Below are positions 47,143 through 61,586 of a stretch of 64,000 nt of DNA, one piece after another (position 1 is the stretch's first letter; every line of letters starts with the position of its first letter). The translations under genes were made by a program, and so were the position numbers. Source of the DNA: DATFVA01 sp963764235 (lineage in GTDB: Bacteria; Bacteroidota; Ignavibacteria; Ignavibacteriales; Ignavibacteriaceae); contig CAVXRO010000001.1 of assembly GCA_963764235.1 (NCBI GenBank), positions 99,679 to 163,678 on the forward strand, in the 5' to 3' direction. The notes beneath the pieces were generated by a model. That model saw only the letters and a list, made by a program, of their open reading frames with translations, made no database searches and was not told the origin of the DNA.

Positions 47143-47269
47143 AGAGACTTTGAGATGGGGTGACTTTGGGACGGGGTGACTTTGGGAACGGTGACTTTGG
47201 GACGGTGACTTTGGGACGAGGTGACATTGAGATGGGGTGACTTTGGGACGGGGTGACTTTGGGACGTGA
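47143..47269. repeat. Minisatellite GTGACTTTGGGACGGG, ~8 irregular copies
   Basis: Units of 14-17 bases (GGTGACTTTGGGACGG and variants such as GGTGACATTGAGATGG) are joined in tandem. It is non-coding. Confidence 0.8.
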
Positions 47270-47492
47270 CAAACTTCAGTGGTGTTAGAACGCAGATTCC
47301 GCAGATCGGGCAGATTTTCGCAGTTAAAAGGAGTAAAGATGATAGAGGTTGCAGTCAATAGTTGATACATATTTATAAGTAATGAGTGTTTATTTGAGGA
47401 AGGCGTGCGCATTTTTTCACCACAGAGGAAGACAAGAGGAAGACAAGAGGAAGGAAAGATTATTTTTTAAGATTGGGAAGAAGGGAGTGCAC

Positions 47493-47597
47493 GTGTAAGA
47501 TCTCTCGGTCGAGGACTCCCTTCGAGATGACAAGCGATCAGCAGGTGTAAGATCTCTCGTCACCGAAAGTATTCGGGATCCTTCGAGATGACAAGTG
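47493..47597. repeat. Two tandem copies of the 'gtgtaagatctctc..cgagatgaca' repeat
   Basis: Copies at 47493-47534 and 47545-47597 both run from GTGTAAGATCTCTCG to TTCGAGATGACAAG. Relatives are at 24341-24376 and 701-735. The ends (ATCTC / GAGAT) are inverted, as in small dispersed palindromic elements. Confidence 0.65.
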
Positions 47598-48024
47598 TTA
47601 TTTTATGATAGCTAAAAGCAAGGTTTCTTTGATAACTTGAGATGTCGAGGAATAATGGAAGCAAGTATTACAATGACATTTTGTTATTGATAGGAAGGCA
47701 CCAAATGAGTATTAAGAGAAACATACTATAAGAATATTCAATCAAGGAACAAAAGCACAGACTATATTGTTGTGCAATGATTATTGTATATTAAATGAAA
47801 AGAGAATTGAAATTTATTTTGGAAGTTGATAAAAAAAATAAAAAAGTACGAAATATTTTTGAAGATTAATTTGGTGATTTAAGAAAAATCTACTATCTTT
47901 AGAGACTTGGTTTTTTACTGTTCTATAAAATTTGTCCACGAAGAAAAATTGTCTTGCTATATGTTTATTTCTTTTTATATTTTACAAAGAGTAAATAAAA
48001 ATCAAAAAAATTTTTCACAGGCTC

Positions 48025-48053
48025 TTGACAAATAAAACAAAAAGCAGTAATTT
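48025..48053 (+). promoter_or_regulatory. rRNA operon promoter P1
   Basis: TTGACA (48025-48030), a 17-base spacer and TAATTT (48048-48053) lie about 215 bp before mature 16S. The -10 resembles the TAnnTTTG element of Bacteroidota more than TATAAT. Confidence 0.55.
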
Positions 48054-48125
48054 ACAAAGCTCATTTTTAATGTTCTAATACAGATTGAAAACGAAAAAAA
48101 GAATTAAGGAAATTACAATTTGGAC

Positions 48126-48154
48126 TTGACTTTTAAGAAAACAAACTGTAGTTT
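48126..48154 (+). promoter_or_regulatory. rRNA operon promoter P2
   Basis: TTGACT (48126-48131), a 17-base spacer and TAGTTT (48149-48154) have the same geometry as P1, exactly 101 bp downstream. Tandem promoters are usual for rRNA operons. Confidence 0.55.
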
Positions 48155-48269
48155 TTAAATCCTTGATTAAAGAAGTTCTTTGAAATTTTGTGAGTGTAAA
48201 AAAAAACTTGTCAGCTTTTGAAGTTCAATAGAGCAAAAGCTCTCCCAGATTACAAAAAATTTGAAATCT

Positions 48270-49817
<1,548 letters not shown>

Positions 49818-49906
49818 AGAGTAATCGAACTTTGTTGATGGCAAGAAATTACACTCACAAATTTTATTTTTTTAACAGGTAATGTTCTTAAGTTTTATTG
49901 AAACCT

Positions 49907-49980
<74 letters not shown>

Positions 49981-50045
49981 CATTAAGGGTGATGTGCTTT
50001 AATAAATTGGTAACAATTTCCCAGAACCCTTACATGAGGAATTCT

Positions 50046-50118
50046 GGGGCTATAGCTCAATTGGGAGAGCGCCGCCCTTGCAAGGCGGAGGTTATCAGTT
50101 CGATCCTGATTAGCTCCA
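50046..50118 (+). tRNA. tRNA-Ala (TGC)
   Basis: A 73-base cloverleaf starts GGGGCTATAGCTCAATTGG. The anticodon is TGC at 50079-50081. The acceptor pair G3-U70, the identity mark for alanine, is present (GGGGCTA / TAGCTCC). CCA is not encoded. Confidence 0.97.
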
Positions 50119-50266
50119 CAAAATAGAAATTATTTTAATTTGTTCTTTGAAAGATTGAAAGAGTAAAAACAAAGTTTCCAAAAGGAAGCAAAGTTTTACT
50201 AGCCATTATCAAAATAATGTATATATATATAAATCATATATATCTGTGTATAAAAATATATTTTTT

Positions 50267-53282
<3,016 letters not shown>

Positions 53283-53359
53283 ATATTTTTATAAACAATC
53301 TTATTTTGTAATGGCTGCTCTTTCTTTCTTTCGATTTTATTTTAATTTTACAGAGTTTT

Positions 53360-53475
<116 letters not shown>

Positions 53476-53488
53476 TTTTTATTTTTAA

Positions 53489-53520
53489 CAAACCCCGTTC
53501 TTACGGGGTTTGTGGTTTTA
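53489..53520 (+). terminator. Rho-independent terminator of the rRNA operon
   Basis: ACAAACCCCGT and ACGGGGTTTGT form an 11-bp stem with a 4-base loop, followed by GGTTTT. It is 13 bases after 5S. Confidence 0.9.
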
Positions 53521-54340
53521 AAGGGAAAGATGGTTATACCTGCGAATATTTTAATATCAGTTAAGTTTAAGAATTGCATAAAATAGAGAATGTTTGTAAC
53601 TGATTAAATTAAAACTGCGGAAATTCCAATTTTTAACTCCTTCATGTCTATTTTCAATCCCCAAAAAAAAATAATGTTCCATAGCCTATCTCGAATTAAA
53701 TTATTCTTATATATTATAAGTACCATAATTTATTGTTCATTTGCATGTTTCTGGAAGAGATGGAGATCAGGGATATTACTTCAACTAATCCTTACAAAAA
53801 CCGATATTAATAAAGAGATACATATTGAAATATTCTTATGTGACTCATCTTTTAGAGGATGATATGTATTCTCGTTTATTTCAGAAATATTTTACGGGGG
53901 TAATAAAGTGTAATTCACTATGACAATACACCTACACCTAACTCCACTTTAAAAGGCTGTATTTATGCTTTGATAAAATCTCTTATGGATGAGTTCACTC
54001 CAAGAAGCCAGATTTGGGATTTTTCGGTTTCGATTTTAGCTTAAAGTTATACCAGAAATTATTTAAAAAAGAGATTTTCGAAGTGGACTCAAGGATGATA
54101 TTTCTCTTGTGGAATTTTTGCAATAATTGTTTGATAAAATCAAAAATATTTTTATTTTTGAAGTAAAAAAATGTTATACTTTTAGTATAGATAAATAGCT
54201 GTTTCGGTTTTTATAGTTTAACTAAGGTTAATGTTTCTAATTAACGTTGCCTCCCGATAATAGCACTAAAAGTAATACTCACTTGTAAATTCAATTCCTT
54301 ATGGATATAGTCTAATTTATTGTGAGTTAGTGTACGCAAG
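53521..54340. other. Gene-poor AT-rich spacer between rRNA and polysaccharide loci
   Basis: Only short open frames are found (for example 53644-53862), with no recognisable protein. A stretch near 53928-54045 reads as 'NSTLKGCIYALIKSLMDEF' in one frame but then stops, and may be a decayed gene end. No promoter or JUMPstart-like element could be identified. Confidence 0.4.
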
Positions 54341-55669
54341 TTGTATCCTTTATCCAGATCAAAATCCCACATTTTGCAATACCTGAATAAAAAAATAACA
54401 ATATTATTCCAATTGAAAGATAAAGTACTACTACAAAATTTTACTTCATTATCAATCCTGCAGATTGTGAACTATCTATTTCCGCTTATTACTTTTCCAT
54501 ATCTCGTACGAGTGTTGGGACCTGAAAGATTTGGTTTGATAAGTTTTGCGTCAGCATTTGTCGGATATTTTGGAATAATAACCGATTATGGATTTAACCT
54601 GTCTGCTACAAGAGAAATTTCAATTAACCGGAAAGATTCACGGAAAATTTCTGAGATTTACAGCACGGTAGTATTTATAAAATCAGCCATATTTATTATA
54701 AGTTTTCTCCTGTTTGTAGTTATTATTTTTTACATACCAAAGTTTCAAGATGATTCTATTGTTTATTTAGTTAGTTTTGGGTCAGTTTTAGGCAGCACTT
54801 TGTTTCCAATCTGGCTTTTCCAGGGATTGGAGAGAATGAAATATATAACAATTCTGAATGTAATCTCAAGATTTATTCTTACCATATTTATATTTGCCTT
54901 AATAACCAAAGAATCAGATTTCATTTTATATATTGGATTAGTCAGTATTAGTTCAGTTCTTGTAGGTATAGTTAGTTTATTCATAGTTTCAATTTCATTT
55001 AAAGTAAAATTTATTCTCCCGGGTAAGAATGCAATAAAGTATCAGTTAATTGAAGGATGGTACATTTTTATTTCGTCCGTATCCATTAGTTTGTATACAA
55101 TTTCAAATACTTTCATACTCGGGTTATTTACAAATAATAATGTTGTGGGATATTTTTCCGCTGCTGATAAAATAAGAATTGCTGTACAAAGATTATTCGG
55201 AACAGTTTCACAGACTGTGTACCCACATATTTCATTGTTATACAAACAGTCAGTTTCATCAGGATTAGAATTCGCCAGAAAACTTGTATACTTTACAGGT
55301 TCAATAAGCTTTTTATTTTCATTGGTTCTTTTTCTGTTTGCTCCCCAAATAATTAAAATAATATTAGGAGATAAATATCTACATTCAATTTTAGTGTTAA
55401 GAATAATAGCATTCCTGCCGTTTATTATCACTTTAAGTAATATTGTAGGTATTCAGACAATGTTGAATTTAGATATGAAAAAAGCATTCACGCAGATAAT
55501 TGTATTGGCAGGAATAATAAACTTAATATTGGCATTTACTCTTGTTCCTTTTTTTGATGAAGTCGGGACCTCAATATCTGTTATGACTACTGAAATTTTA
55601 GTTACTGCTGGGTTGGTTTATTATTTATCAAAAAAGAAGATCAGTATACTGAAAGCTGCTTATGTATGA
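54341..55669 (+). CDS. Polysaccharide flippase (Wzx-like, MATE/MOP superfamily)
   Basis: The protein of up to 442 residues has about 12-14 hydrophobic helices and the N-terminal signature 'NFTSLSILQIVNYLFPLITFPYLVRVLGPERFGLISFASAFVGYFGIITDYGFNLSATREIS', typical of Wzx/RfbX oligosaccharide-lipid flippases. These move undecaprenyl-linked repeat units to the periplasm. The TTG at 54341 gives an odd leader; TTG at 54413 (KDKVLLQNF) is the more likely start. It overlaps the next gene by 8 bases and is the first gene of a surface-polysaccharide operon. Confidence 0.87.
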   Translation: MYPLSRSKSHILQYLNKKITILFQLKDKVLLQNFTSLSILQIVNYLFPLITFPYLVRVLGPERFGLISFASAFVGYFGIITDYGFNLSATREISINRKDSRKISEIYSTVVFIKSAIFIISFLLFVVIIFYIPKFQDDSIVYLVSFGSVLGSTLFPIWLFQGLERMKYITILNVISRFILTIFIFALITKESDFILYIGLVSISSVLVGIVSLFIVSISFKVKFILPGKNAIKYQLIEGWYIFISSVSISLYTISNTFILGLFTNNNVVGYFSAADKIRIAVQRLFGTVSQTVYPHISLLYKQSVSSGLEFARKLVYFTGSISFLFSLVLFLFAPQIIKIILGDKYLHSILVLRIIAFLPFIITLSNIVGIQTMLNLDMKKAFTQIIVLAGIINLILAFTLVPFFDEVGTSISVMTTEILVTAGLVYYLSKKKISILKAAYV

Positions 55670-56747
55670 TTATTTGATTGTTGGTGCCGGATTTACAGGA
55701 TCTGTTATGGCTGAAAGGTTAGCTAGTCAGCAGAATAAAAAAATTCTGCTTGTTGAAAAAAGAAATCATATAGGTGGAAATGCATACGATGAATACGATG
55801 AGAATGGAATACTAATCCATAAATTTGGTCCGCATATTTTTCATACAAATAATAAAAAAGTTTTTGAATATCTGTCGCAGTTCACTGAATGGAGATTTTA
55901 TGAACATAAAGTTCTTGCAAAATTAAATGGAGATATTTTCCCGATCCCGATAAACAGACTAACATTAAATAAACTATATAAATTAAATTTACAAACGGCA
56001 AAGGAAACAAAAGCATATTTAGAAAAAATGAAGGAATACAAAAACCCCATTTTGAATTCTGAAGATATAATTGTTAACCAGGTTGGTTACGATTTATTTG
56101 AAAAATTCTTCAAACATTACACACAAAAACAATGGGGAATAGAACCCAAAGAGCTTTTACCGTCAGTCTGTGGTAGGTTACCTGTCAGGACAAATGATGA
56201 TTGCCGTTACTTTACCGACAAATATCAGTATATGCCAAAGGATGGCTATACTAAAATGTTTGAAAAGATGCTCAGTCATAAAAATATAGAGATTTTGTTA
56301 AAGACAGATTATAAGGCAATAATTAATGAAATCAAATTCAATAAAATGGTTTATACCGGACCAATAGACTATTTTTTCGATTATGAATTTGGGAAGCTGG
56401 AATATAGATCGATAAGATTTAAATTTGAGAACATAAATAGAAATGAATATCAAACTACCGCTCAGATAAATTACATGAATGGTGAAAAATTTACCAGAGT
56501 AGTTGAACATAAATATCTAACAGGTCAAAATACAAGGACGACCACAATAAGTAAGGAATATCCGCAGTTTGAAGGTGAACCATATTATCCGGTTCCAACT
56601 GAAAAAAACCATAATATTTATTCCTTATATAAAGAAAAATCAAAAAAAGTGAATAGTATAATTTTTTGTGGGAGGTTGGCTGAATATCAGTATTATAATA
56701 TGGACCAGGTAGTTGGGAAAATACTAGGGATAATAGAATCAATATGA
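55662..56747 (+). CDS. glf: UDP-galactopyranose mutase
   Basis: It converts UDP-galactopyranose to UDP-galactofuranose with reduced FAD. The 361-residue protein has the FAD motif 'DYLIVGAGFTGSVMAERLA', 'EKRNHIGGNAYD', 'HKFGPHIFHTNNKKVFEY' and 'YTQKQWGIEPKELLPSV', plus 'PVRTNDDCRYFTDKYQYMPKDGYT' and the C-terminal 'FCGRLAEYQYYNMDQVV'. It is full length and in the flippase operon, so the polysaccharide made here should contain galactofuranose. The ATG overlaps the flippase stop, and its own end overlaps the next gene by 4 bases. Confidence 0.95.
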   Translation: MYDYLIVGAGFTGSVMAERLASQQNKKILLVEKRNHIGGNAYDEYDENGILIHKFGPHIFHTNNKKVFEYLSQFTEWRFYEHKVLAKLNGDIFPIPINRLTLNKLYKLNLQTAKETKAYLEKMKEYKNPILNSEDIIVNQVGYDLFEKFFKHYTQKQWGIEPKELLPSVCGRLPVRTNDDCRYFTDKYQYMPKDGYTKMFEKMLSHKNIEILLKTDYKAIINEIKFNKMVYTGPIDYFFDYEFGKLEYRSIRFKFENINRNEYQTTAQINYMNGEKFTRVVEHKYLTGQNTRTTTISKEYPQFEGEPYYPVPTEKNHNIYSLYKEKSKKVNSIIFCGRLAEYQYYNMDQVVGKILGIIESI

Positions 56748-57592
56748 GTGAGAGTCCGTTAGTTACGGTTAATATATTATCCTTTAATAGAAAAGATGAA
56801 CTCCGGCACACTTTGCAAAAAGTATATGAGCAGGATTATAAAAACATTGAAGTAATTGTAGTAGATAATGCATCATCAGATGAGAGCCCAAAAATGGTCA
56901 AGAATGAATTCCCTGATGTTATTTTGGTTCAATTAGAAAAGAATGTTGGGATTGCAGGGTGGAATGAAGGATTTAAAATCGCAAAGGGGGAGTATGTTCT
57001 GGTTTTGGATGATGATGCATATCCAGAAAAGGATGCTATATTATTAGCAGTTTATGAACTTAAAAATAAAGCTAATGTAGGTATCGTTGCATTGAATATC
57101 TATAATATTTATAAAGATAACATTGATCGTTTTCCTGGAGGATGGTTACCTCAGACAAATATAGTAAGATGTTATTGGAATTATTTTGTCGGATGTGCTT
57201 TTATAATAAGATTTGGATTATTTATTAATAACTTATTTCCTATCTCATATTTTATATGTTTTCATGAAATACCGATTACAAGATATGTTTTTCAATCTAA
57301 TTATTCTATATTATATGATAAAAGAATTCGAGCATATCATATTAATCAAGTACTACAAGTAGATAATCCCTTAAAAGAATGTTATCATTTCCGCAATATG
57401 TTAAATTTTCTTCTTTGGAATTTTGCAATCCCATTCAATTTATTTTATGGTATGCGGGTATCTATATATTTTCTATTTAGATCAATTAGACGCAATTGGT
57501 TTAAATTCTATTTGGGATCATTTAGTTATCAAAATAAAAATCTCCAAGGGTACAGTTTAAGAAAAATGGATAAAAAGAAAGAGAGATTTTGA
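56744..57592 (+). CDS. Glycosyltransferase family 2
   Basis: The 282-residue protein has a GT-A fold start: 'LVTVNILSFNRKDELRHTLQKVYEQDYKNIEVIVVDNASSDESPKMV', 'NVGIAGWNEGFKIAKGEYVLVLDDDAYPEKDAI' (DDD nucleotide-sugar/metal site). A later segment with hydrophobic character follows. It resembles rhamnosyl- or galactofuranosyltransferases (GT2). Being directly after glf, it is a candidate galactofuranosyltransferase, but specificity is inference. Confidence 0.88.
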   Translation: MSESPLVTVNILSFNRKDELRHTLQKVYEQDYKNIEVIVVDNASSDESPKMVKNEFPDVILVQLEKNVGIAGWNEGFKIAKGEYVLVLDDDAYPEKDAILLAVYELKNKANVGIVALNIYNIYKDNIDRFPGGWLPQTNIVRCYWNYFVGCAFIIRFGLFINNLFPISYFICFHEIPITRYVFQSNYSILYDKRIRAYHINQVLQVDNPLKECYHFRNMLNFLLWNFAIPFNLFYGMRVSIYFLFRSIRRNWFKFYLGSFSYQNKNLQGYSLRKMDKKKERF

Positions 57593-57653
57593 TCGAAACT
57601 CAATTTATTGAATTCAAATTGACCAAAAAAATCACAAACAATTTTAAATTTTT

Positions 57654-58701
57654 ATGCGTTTACTTCTATTAACGAATAATCTAAATTCTGTAAACGGGAT
57701 AACCACTTTTTTATATCAACAATCAAAGGTACTTATTCAACTTAATAAGTACGATATATTTATTGCATGTAGTGGAGGAGATGCTGAAGAAAAATTTACT
57801 AATTTAGGTGTAACCCTTATCAATAAACCCTTTTTCAGTTTCGAAAAAAGGAATGTGAAAAATTTCATTAAAGCAGTTATATATTGTTTATTTATAATTA
57901 TCAAATACAAGATAGATGTTATAAATCCGCAAATTCATTATACAGCCGCATTTAGTTTTTATGCAAATAAAATCTTGTCTAAACCATTTATTTCTACTGT
58001 TCATGGTGTCATAGAAACAAACTATTTCAAAATTGCTTTACGGTCAATTTTTATATGGTAAATAATTATTATAAAAATTATATAGAAAGCTCTCTGATTG
58101 ATGCAAGAGTTAATCTTATTAGATGTCCATTTGAGAAGTTAAAACAAAAAACATTAAAAAAAGGAAAAATAAAAATAGTGAGTTCTGGTAGACTTGTGAG
58201 AGAAAAGTTCTTTGAAGTTTTTTTAGATGCAATTTCTTCTCTGAAGAATCGGTTCGACAAAGAGCAGAATTTTACATTGTTGGAAACGGTGATTTTATGG
58301 ATGAATTAATTTAAAATTAAAATGGAATTAAATGTGGATGTAAAATTTACAGGTGCAATATCTGAAATTGAGAATTTCTTAGAGGAGACGCATATATTCG
58401 TTATGTCTACTGGTGATCTAAAGGAAGGATTAAGCCTTGGAATTATTCAAGCAGCGTTAAGGAGGAATTTAATTATTACACCGGGATATCCTTCTATACT
58501 GGAGTTATTTACACCTGGAGAAGATGGATTTTGTTTTAAAATGGGACTAGCGGAGAATTATCTACACTGTTAAAAAATGCGATAATACATTTCTCTGAAT
58601 TTGAAGGTTTAGCTGAAAATTTTTATTTAAAAGTAGAGAAGGAATTTTCGTATCTAGAAAACGGAAAAAAATTCAATAAAGTTTATGAATTATTGACATG
58701 A
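57654..58701 (+). CDS. Glycosyltransferase family 4, at least two frameshifts
   Basis: N-terminal GT-B half: 'MRLLLLTNNLNSVNGITTFLYQQSKVLIQLNKYDIFIACSGG', 'NPQIHYTAAFSFYANKILSKPFISTVHGV'. C-terminal half in other frames: 'IKIVSSGRLVREKFFEVFLDAISSLKN', 'EFYIVGNGDFMDELI' and 'DVKFTGAISEIENFLEETHIFVMSTGDLKEGLSLGIIQAALRRNLIITP'. The end 'KKFNKVYELLT' finishes with TGA at 58699-58701, sharing ATGA with the next gene. The frame breaks lie near 58050, 58250-58310 and 58545. Residues are largely retained, so correction should give about 345 residues. Confidence 0.75.
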
Positions 58702-59582
58702 AAAGAATATCGGTTCTCCTGCCTTGCTATAATGATGGTTTACATCTATATACAGCAATTAAAAGTATTCTTGCTCAAAACTTTAGAGATTTCGAGTTAA
58801 TTATTATTAATGATGGTTCAACAGATAATTCGGAAGAAATAGTTTTATCTTACAAAGATCCAAGAATAAAATATAAAAAAAAGAACATTCAGGCCTATCA
58901 GACACTCTCAATTATGGATTGAAAATTGCTGAATGTGAATTAATCGCCAGAATGGATTCAGATGATTTAGCACTACCTTATCGATTTCAAATGCAATATA
59001 GTTTTATGTCAATGCATGTCAATTATGATGTAATATCCATGTTGGTATGCTTTATTAAAAAATAATAGGATAGAATATATTGTAAAAACCAAGGAACATT
59101 CTGAACAAATAAAAAAAAGATTATTACTATATTCTGAAATTAGTCATCCGGGTGTGCTCATGAAGAAATCAGCAATTCGCAAAATTGGTGGTTATACTTA
59201 TCAATATAAAGATGATGTCTTTCAAGATTACGAATTATGGTTAAAAGGGAAGAATCAGTTACAATTTTATAATATTCAAAAAATTTTGTTATTACAAAGA
59301 TTTAGGAGGAATTCATTATCAAGAAAGAATATAAATGAAAAGTATAAATTACATTATTTAATACAAGAACCATACTATTTCCCTGAAGAAATTAGGAAAT
59401 TTGGAGTTTGTGATAAAAATGAAGAAATAATATTTCGAGGCTGGCGTGAATATTTCTATGGGGAAAAATGTATGGCCCGCACTTACTGGAAATCCTTAAA
59501 TATAGAAATATTTAAGGATTACCGTATAATTATAGCCTATCTTTTAACTTTTTTAACCCACACCAATTTTGGTTCATTTTAA
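58698..59582 (+). CDS. Glycosyltransferase family 2, at least two frameshifts
   Basis: The GT-A start is clear: 'KRISVLLPCYNDGLHLYTAIKSILAQNFRDFELIIINDGSTDNSEEIV'. After a break in an A-run near 58880 comes 'SGLSDTLNYGLKIAECELIARMDSDD' (DxD-type acceptor). Another break near 59040 leads to 'HPGVLMKKSAIRKIGGYTYQYKDDVFQDYELWLK' (ED-like catalytic region). The raw end is at 59582, but one base over the sequence continues 'KEMRVRFRLNYLIRYFNLNYRCLRKELKGLLH' to a TAA at 59678-59680, a natural GT2 ending. Convergent with the next gene. Confidence 0.75.
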
Positions 59583-59710
59583 AAGAAATGAGAGTAAGAT
59601 TTCGTCTAAATTATTTAATAAGATATTTTAACCTAAATTATAGATGCTTGAGAAAAGAATTGAAAGGTTTATTACATTAAAAATTGTAGATTCTATTTAT
59701 AATTGTTTTT

Positions 59711-60735
59711 TTAAAGTTTTAAATATTTACGTATAGTTAATTCTATTGGAAATTTATTCTTGATATTTAATATGGCATTTATTGAAATATTAGTATATGT
59801 ATTTTTATCTTTGAATAATAAATTGATTTTTTCTATTAGCTTTGTATAATCACCAGATTTGAAAATGAAACCATCTTGTCCATCTGATATTATTTCTTTT
59901 ATGCATTCAAGATTTGATGCAATAACAGGGATTCCAAGTGACATTGCTTCTATTAAAACCAAACCAAATCCTTCAAGTTCTGTTGAAGGGAGAACTAGTA
60001 GATCGACATCTTTATAAATATCATTAATAGCAACTTGAGGTTTTCGTAAGATTATATTATTATAGCCCATTTTTATCAATAAATTCTGAAATCCTATTCT
60101 CAAGTCCTCCTTCCCCCACAAGGATTAACTTATATGTATTATCTTGGTTATACAGCAATTTGAATGCTTTAGTACAAACATGATCCCTTTGGATTCACAA
60201 AATCTACCAACAAAGCCTATGTTTTTTGATGAAAGTACCCTTGGTTTTAATGTAGAATTGTTTTCGATACCATGTTTAATAACTACTATAGATTTATTGG
60301 TATACTTTGACATTTCATTTTTTACACTTGTACTCACTGCGATGATAAAATGGCAAGGAATAAAATAATTTATAACGTCATTAAATATACTATGTGCTGT
60401 ATAGATTATTTGAATATTAGGATAAAATATTTTCAATATAAAAATGAGCGGAATAAAAATTCTATAATGATAATTAATTAATTAAATTTATGTTCTTTAA
60501 CTATTTTCAAAATATGAATACCATTAATTGCATATTGAATACAATTATATGAAAATGAATAAGGTAAAAAAAAGGTTTTAATGCTTGAAGATACAATCTT
60601 ATTATAAGAATAAAAACCTTTAGATCCAACGATACATAAAGAATTAAGTTTATTGACCAAATGATTTGAATAAATAATAGTTGACTTCTCTATACCTCCT
60701 ATATTGAAGGATTTAATAATATGAAGAACGTTCAT
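59711..60735 (-). CDS. Glycosyltransferase family 4, at least two frameshifts
   Basis: From the ATG at 60735 the frame gives 'MNVLHIIKSFNIGGIEKSTIIYSNHLVNKLNS', and breaks near 60478. It continues 'YRIFIPLIFILKIFYPNIQIIYTAHSIFNDVI' and 'NIGFVGRFCESKGIMFV', breaks near 60125, then 'DVDLLVLPSTELEGFGLVLIEAMSLGIPVIASNLECIKEIISDGQDGFIF', the GT4 E(x7)E donor-site motif. The last residues are 'IRKYLKL'. A frame extension to 60774 (MDILLKFDMEISK) exists but the inner Met fits the family. It is the second gene of a minus-strand pair with the WecG-like gene. Confidence 0.75.
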
Positions 60736-60774
60736 TTTACTTATTTCCATATCAAATTTTAGCAAAATATCCAT

Positions 60775-61482
60775 TTAAAAAAATTCATAGATAAAGACTA
60801 TAAAGAAATACAAATAAAACAAGCTATACCTGATGATCAGTTTTGGTTCCTTAAGTATTCTGTATATCCATCTTAAATTGTATTTATCAAAAAAAACTGG
60901 GTAATAGTCTAATCTTTTCGCAGCTTGATGAATAAATCCACCACAAGTAAAGCCAATTCCTTTCCATCCAGTATTCTTTAGCTCGGATAGGAATTCTTCT
61001 TGAAGAATTTTACTCATTCCAACGATTACTACTTGAGGTTTAACCTGACTTAAATGATTGATTATAGCTTCTTTTTCAAAAATACTGTTAAAATATCCAT
61101 GTCTATAACCAATGATATTAATATGACTATATTCATTTTTTACTTTTTTAATGAATGAATTGATTGATTCATCGGTTGATCCAATAATATAAACTGAGTA
61201 TTGATTTGAGTTCAGGAAATTAAATACATCAGATGCATGAGATGACATATCAAATGAAAATCTATGAATATTTCCCATACCCAAAAGTTTTAATAATTTT
61301 GCCAAATAAAATGAATCAACAAATATTAAATGGGAATATTTAAATAGCTCAAGTTTTTTTCGCATATATAAATATGTATAAGGATTTATATAAGTTATTA
61401 AAGCACTTTTATATTCAAACACTTCTGTAATATCGATTAATTTATTGGAGGAAATTATAACTTGAGATAAATTTTTAATCAT
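60775..61482 (-). CDS. WecG/TagA/CpsF-type glycosyltransferase (GT26)
   Basis: This intact 235-residue protein belongs to the family that adds UDP-ManNAcA, ManNAc or glucose to lipid-linked N-acetylglucosamine. The family pattern is visible: 'ALITYINPYTYLYMRK', 'FVDSFYLAKLLKLLG', 'VYIIGSTDESINSFIKKVKNEYSHINIIGYRHGYF', 'PQVVIVGMSKILQEEFL' and 'GIGFTCGGFIHQAAKRLDYYP' followed by 'KYNLRWIYRILKEPKLIIRY'. The 'VGLGxPxQE' motif has become VGMSKILQEEF. It starts 104 bp from the divergent C25 peptidase gene and sits directly upstream of the GT4 gene. Confidence 0.88.
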   Translation of the reverse strand: MIKNLSQVIISSNKLIDITEVFEYKSALITYINPYTYLYMRKKLELFKYSHLIFVDSFYLAKLLKLLGMGNIHRFSFDMSSHASDVFNFLNSNQYSVYIIGSTDESINSFIKKVKNEYSHINIIGYRHGYFNSIFEKEAIINHLSQVKPQVVIVGMSKILQEEFLSELKNTGWKGIGFTCGGFIHQAAKRLDYYPVFFDKYNLRWIYRILKEPKLIIRYSLFYLYFFIVFIYEFF

Positions 61483-61586
61483 TTATTCTAAATCAACTGT
61501 AAAATTATTTTAAAATGATATATAACTATATATTATCTTTTCAATATTATGTTCTAATTTTAAACTCAATCTTTAAAAAAGCTGCT

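Larger units (their letters stand above)
46931..48024. other. Gene-free spacer before the rRNA operon
   Basis: More than 1 kb without a supportable gene. It holds the 17-bp array at 47143-47269 and two 'gatctctc' repeats at 47493-47597. An apparent minus-strand frame at 47014-47412 is produced by the array. Toward 47800-48020 the sequence becomes strongly AT-rich, as expected upstream of an rRNA promoter. Confidence 0.6.

Noticed and set aside
47014..47412. 132-residue minus-strand ORF rich in P, S and K
   Set aside because: Its core is the GTGACTTTGGGACGG minisatellite read in reverse; composition is a repeat artefact.
53644..53862. 72-residue ORF after the rRNA operon
   Set aside because: AT-driven composition, no family features and no convincing start signal.
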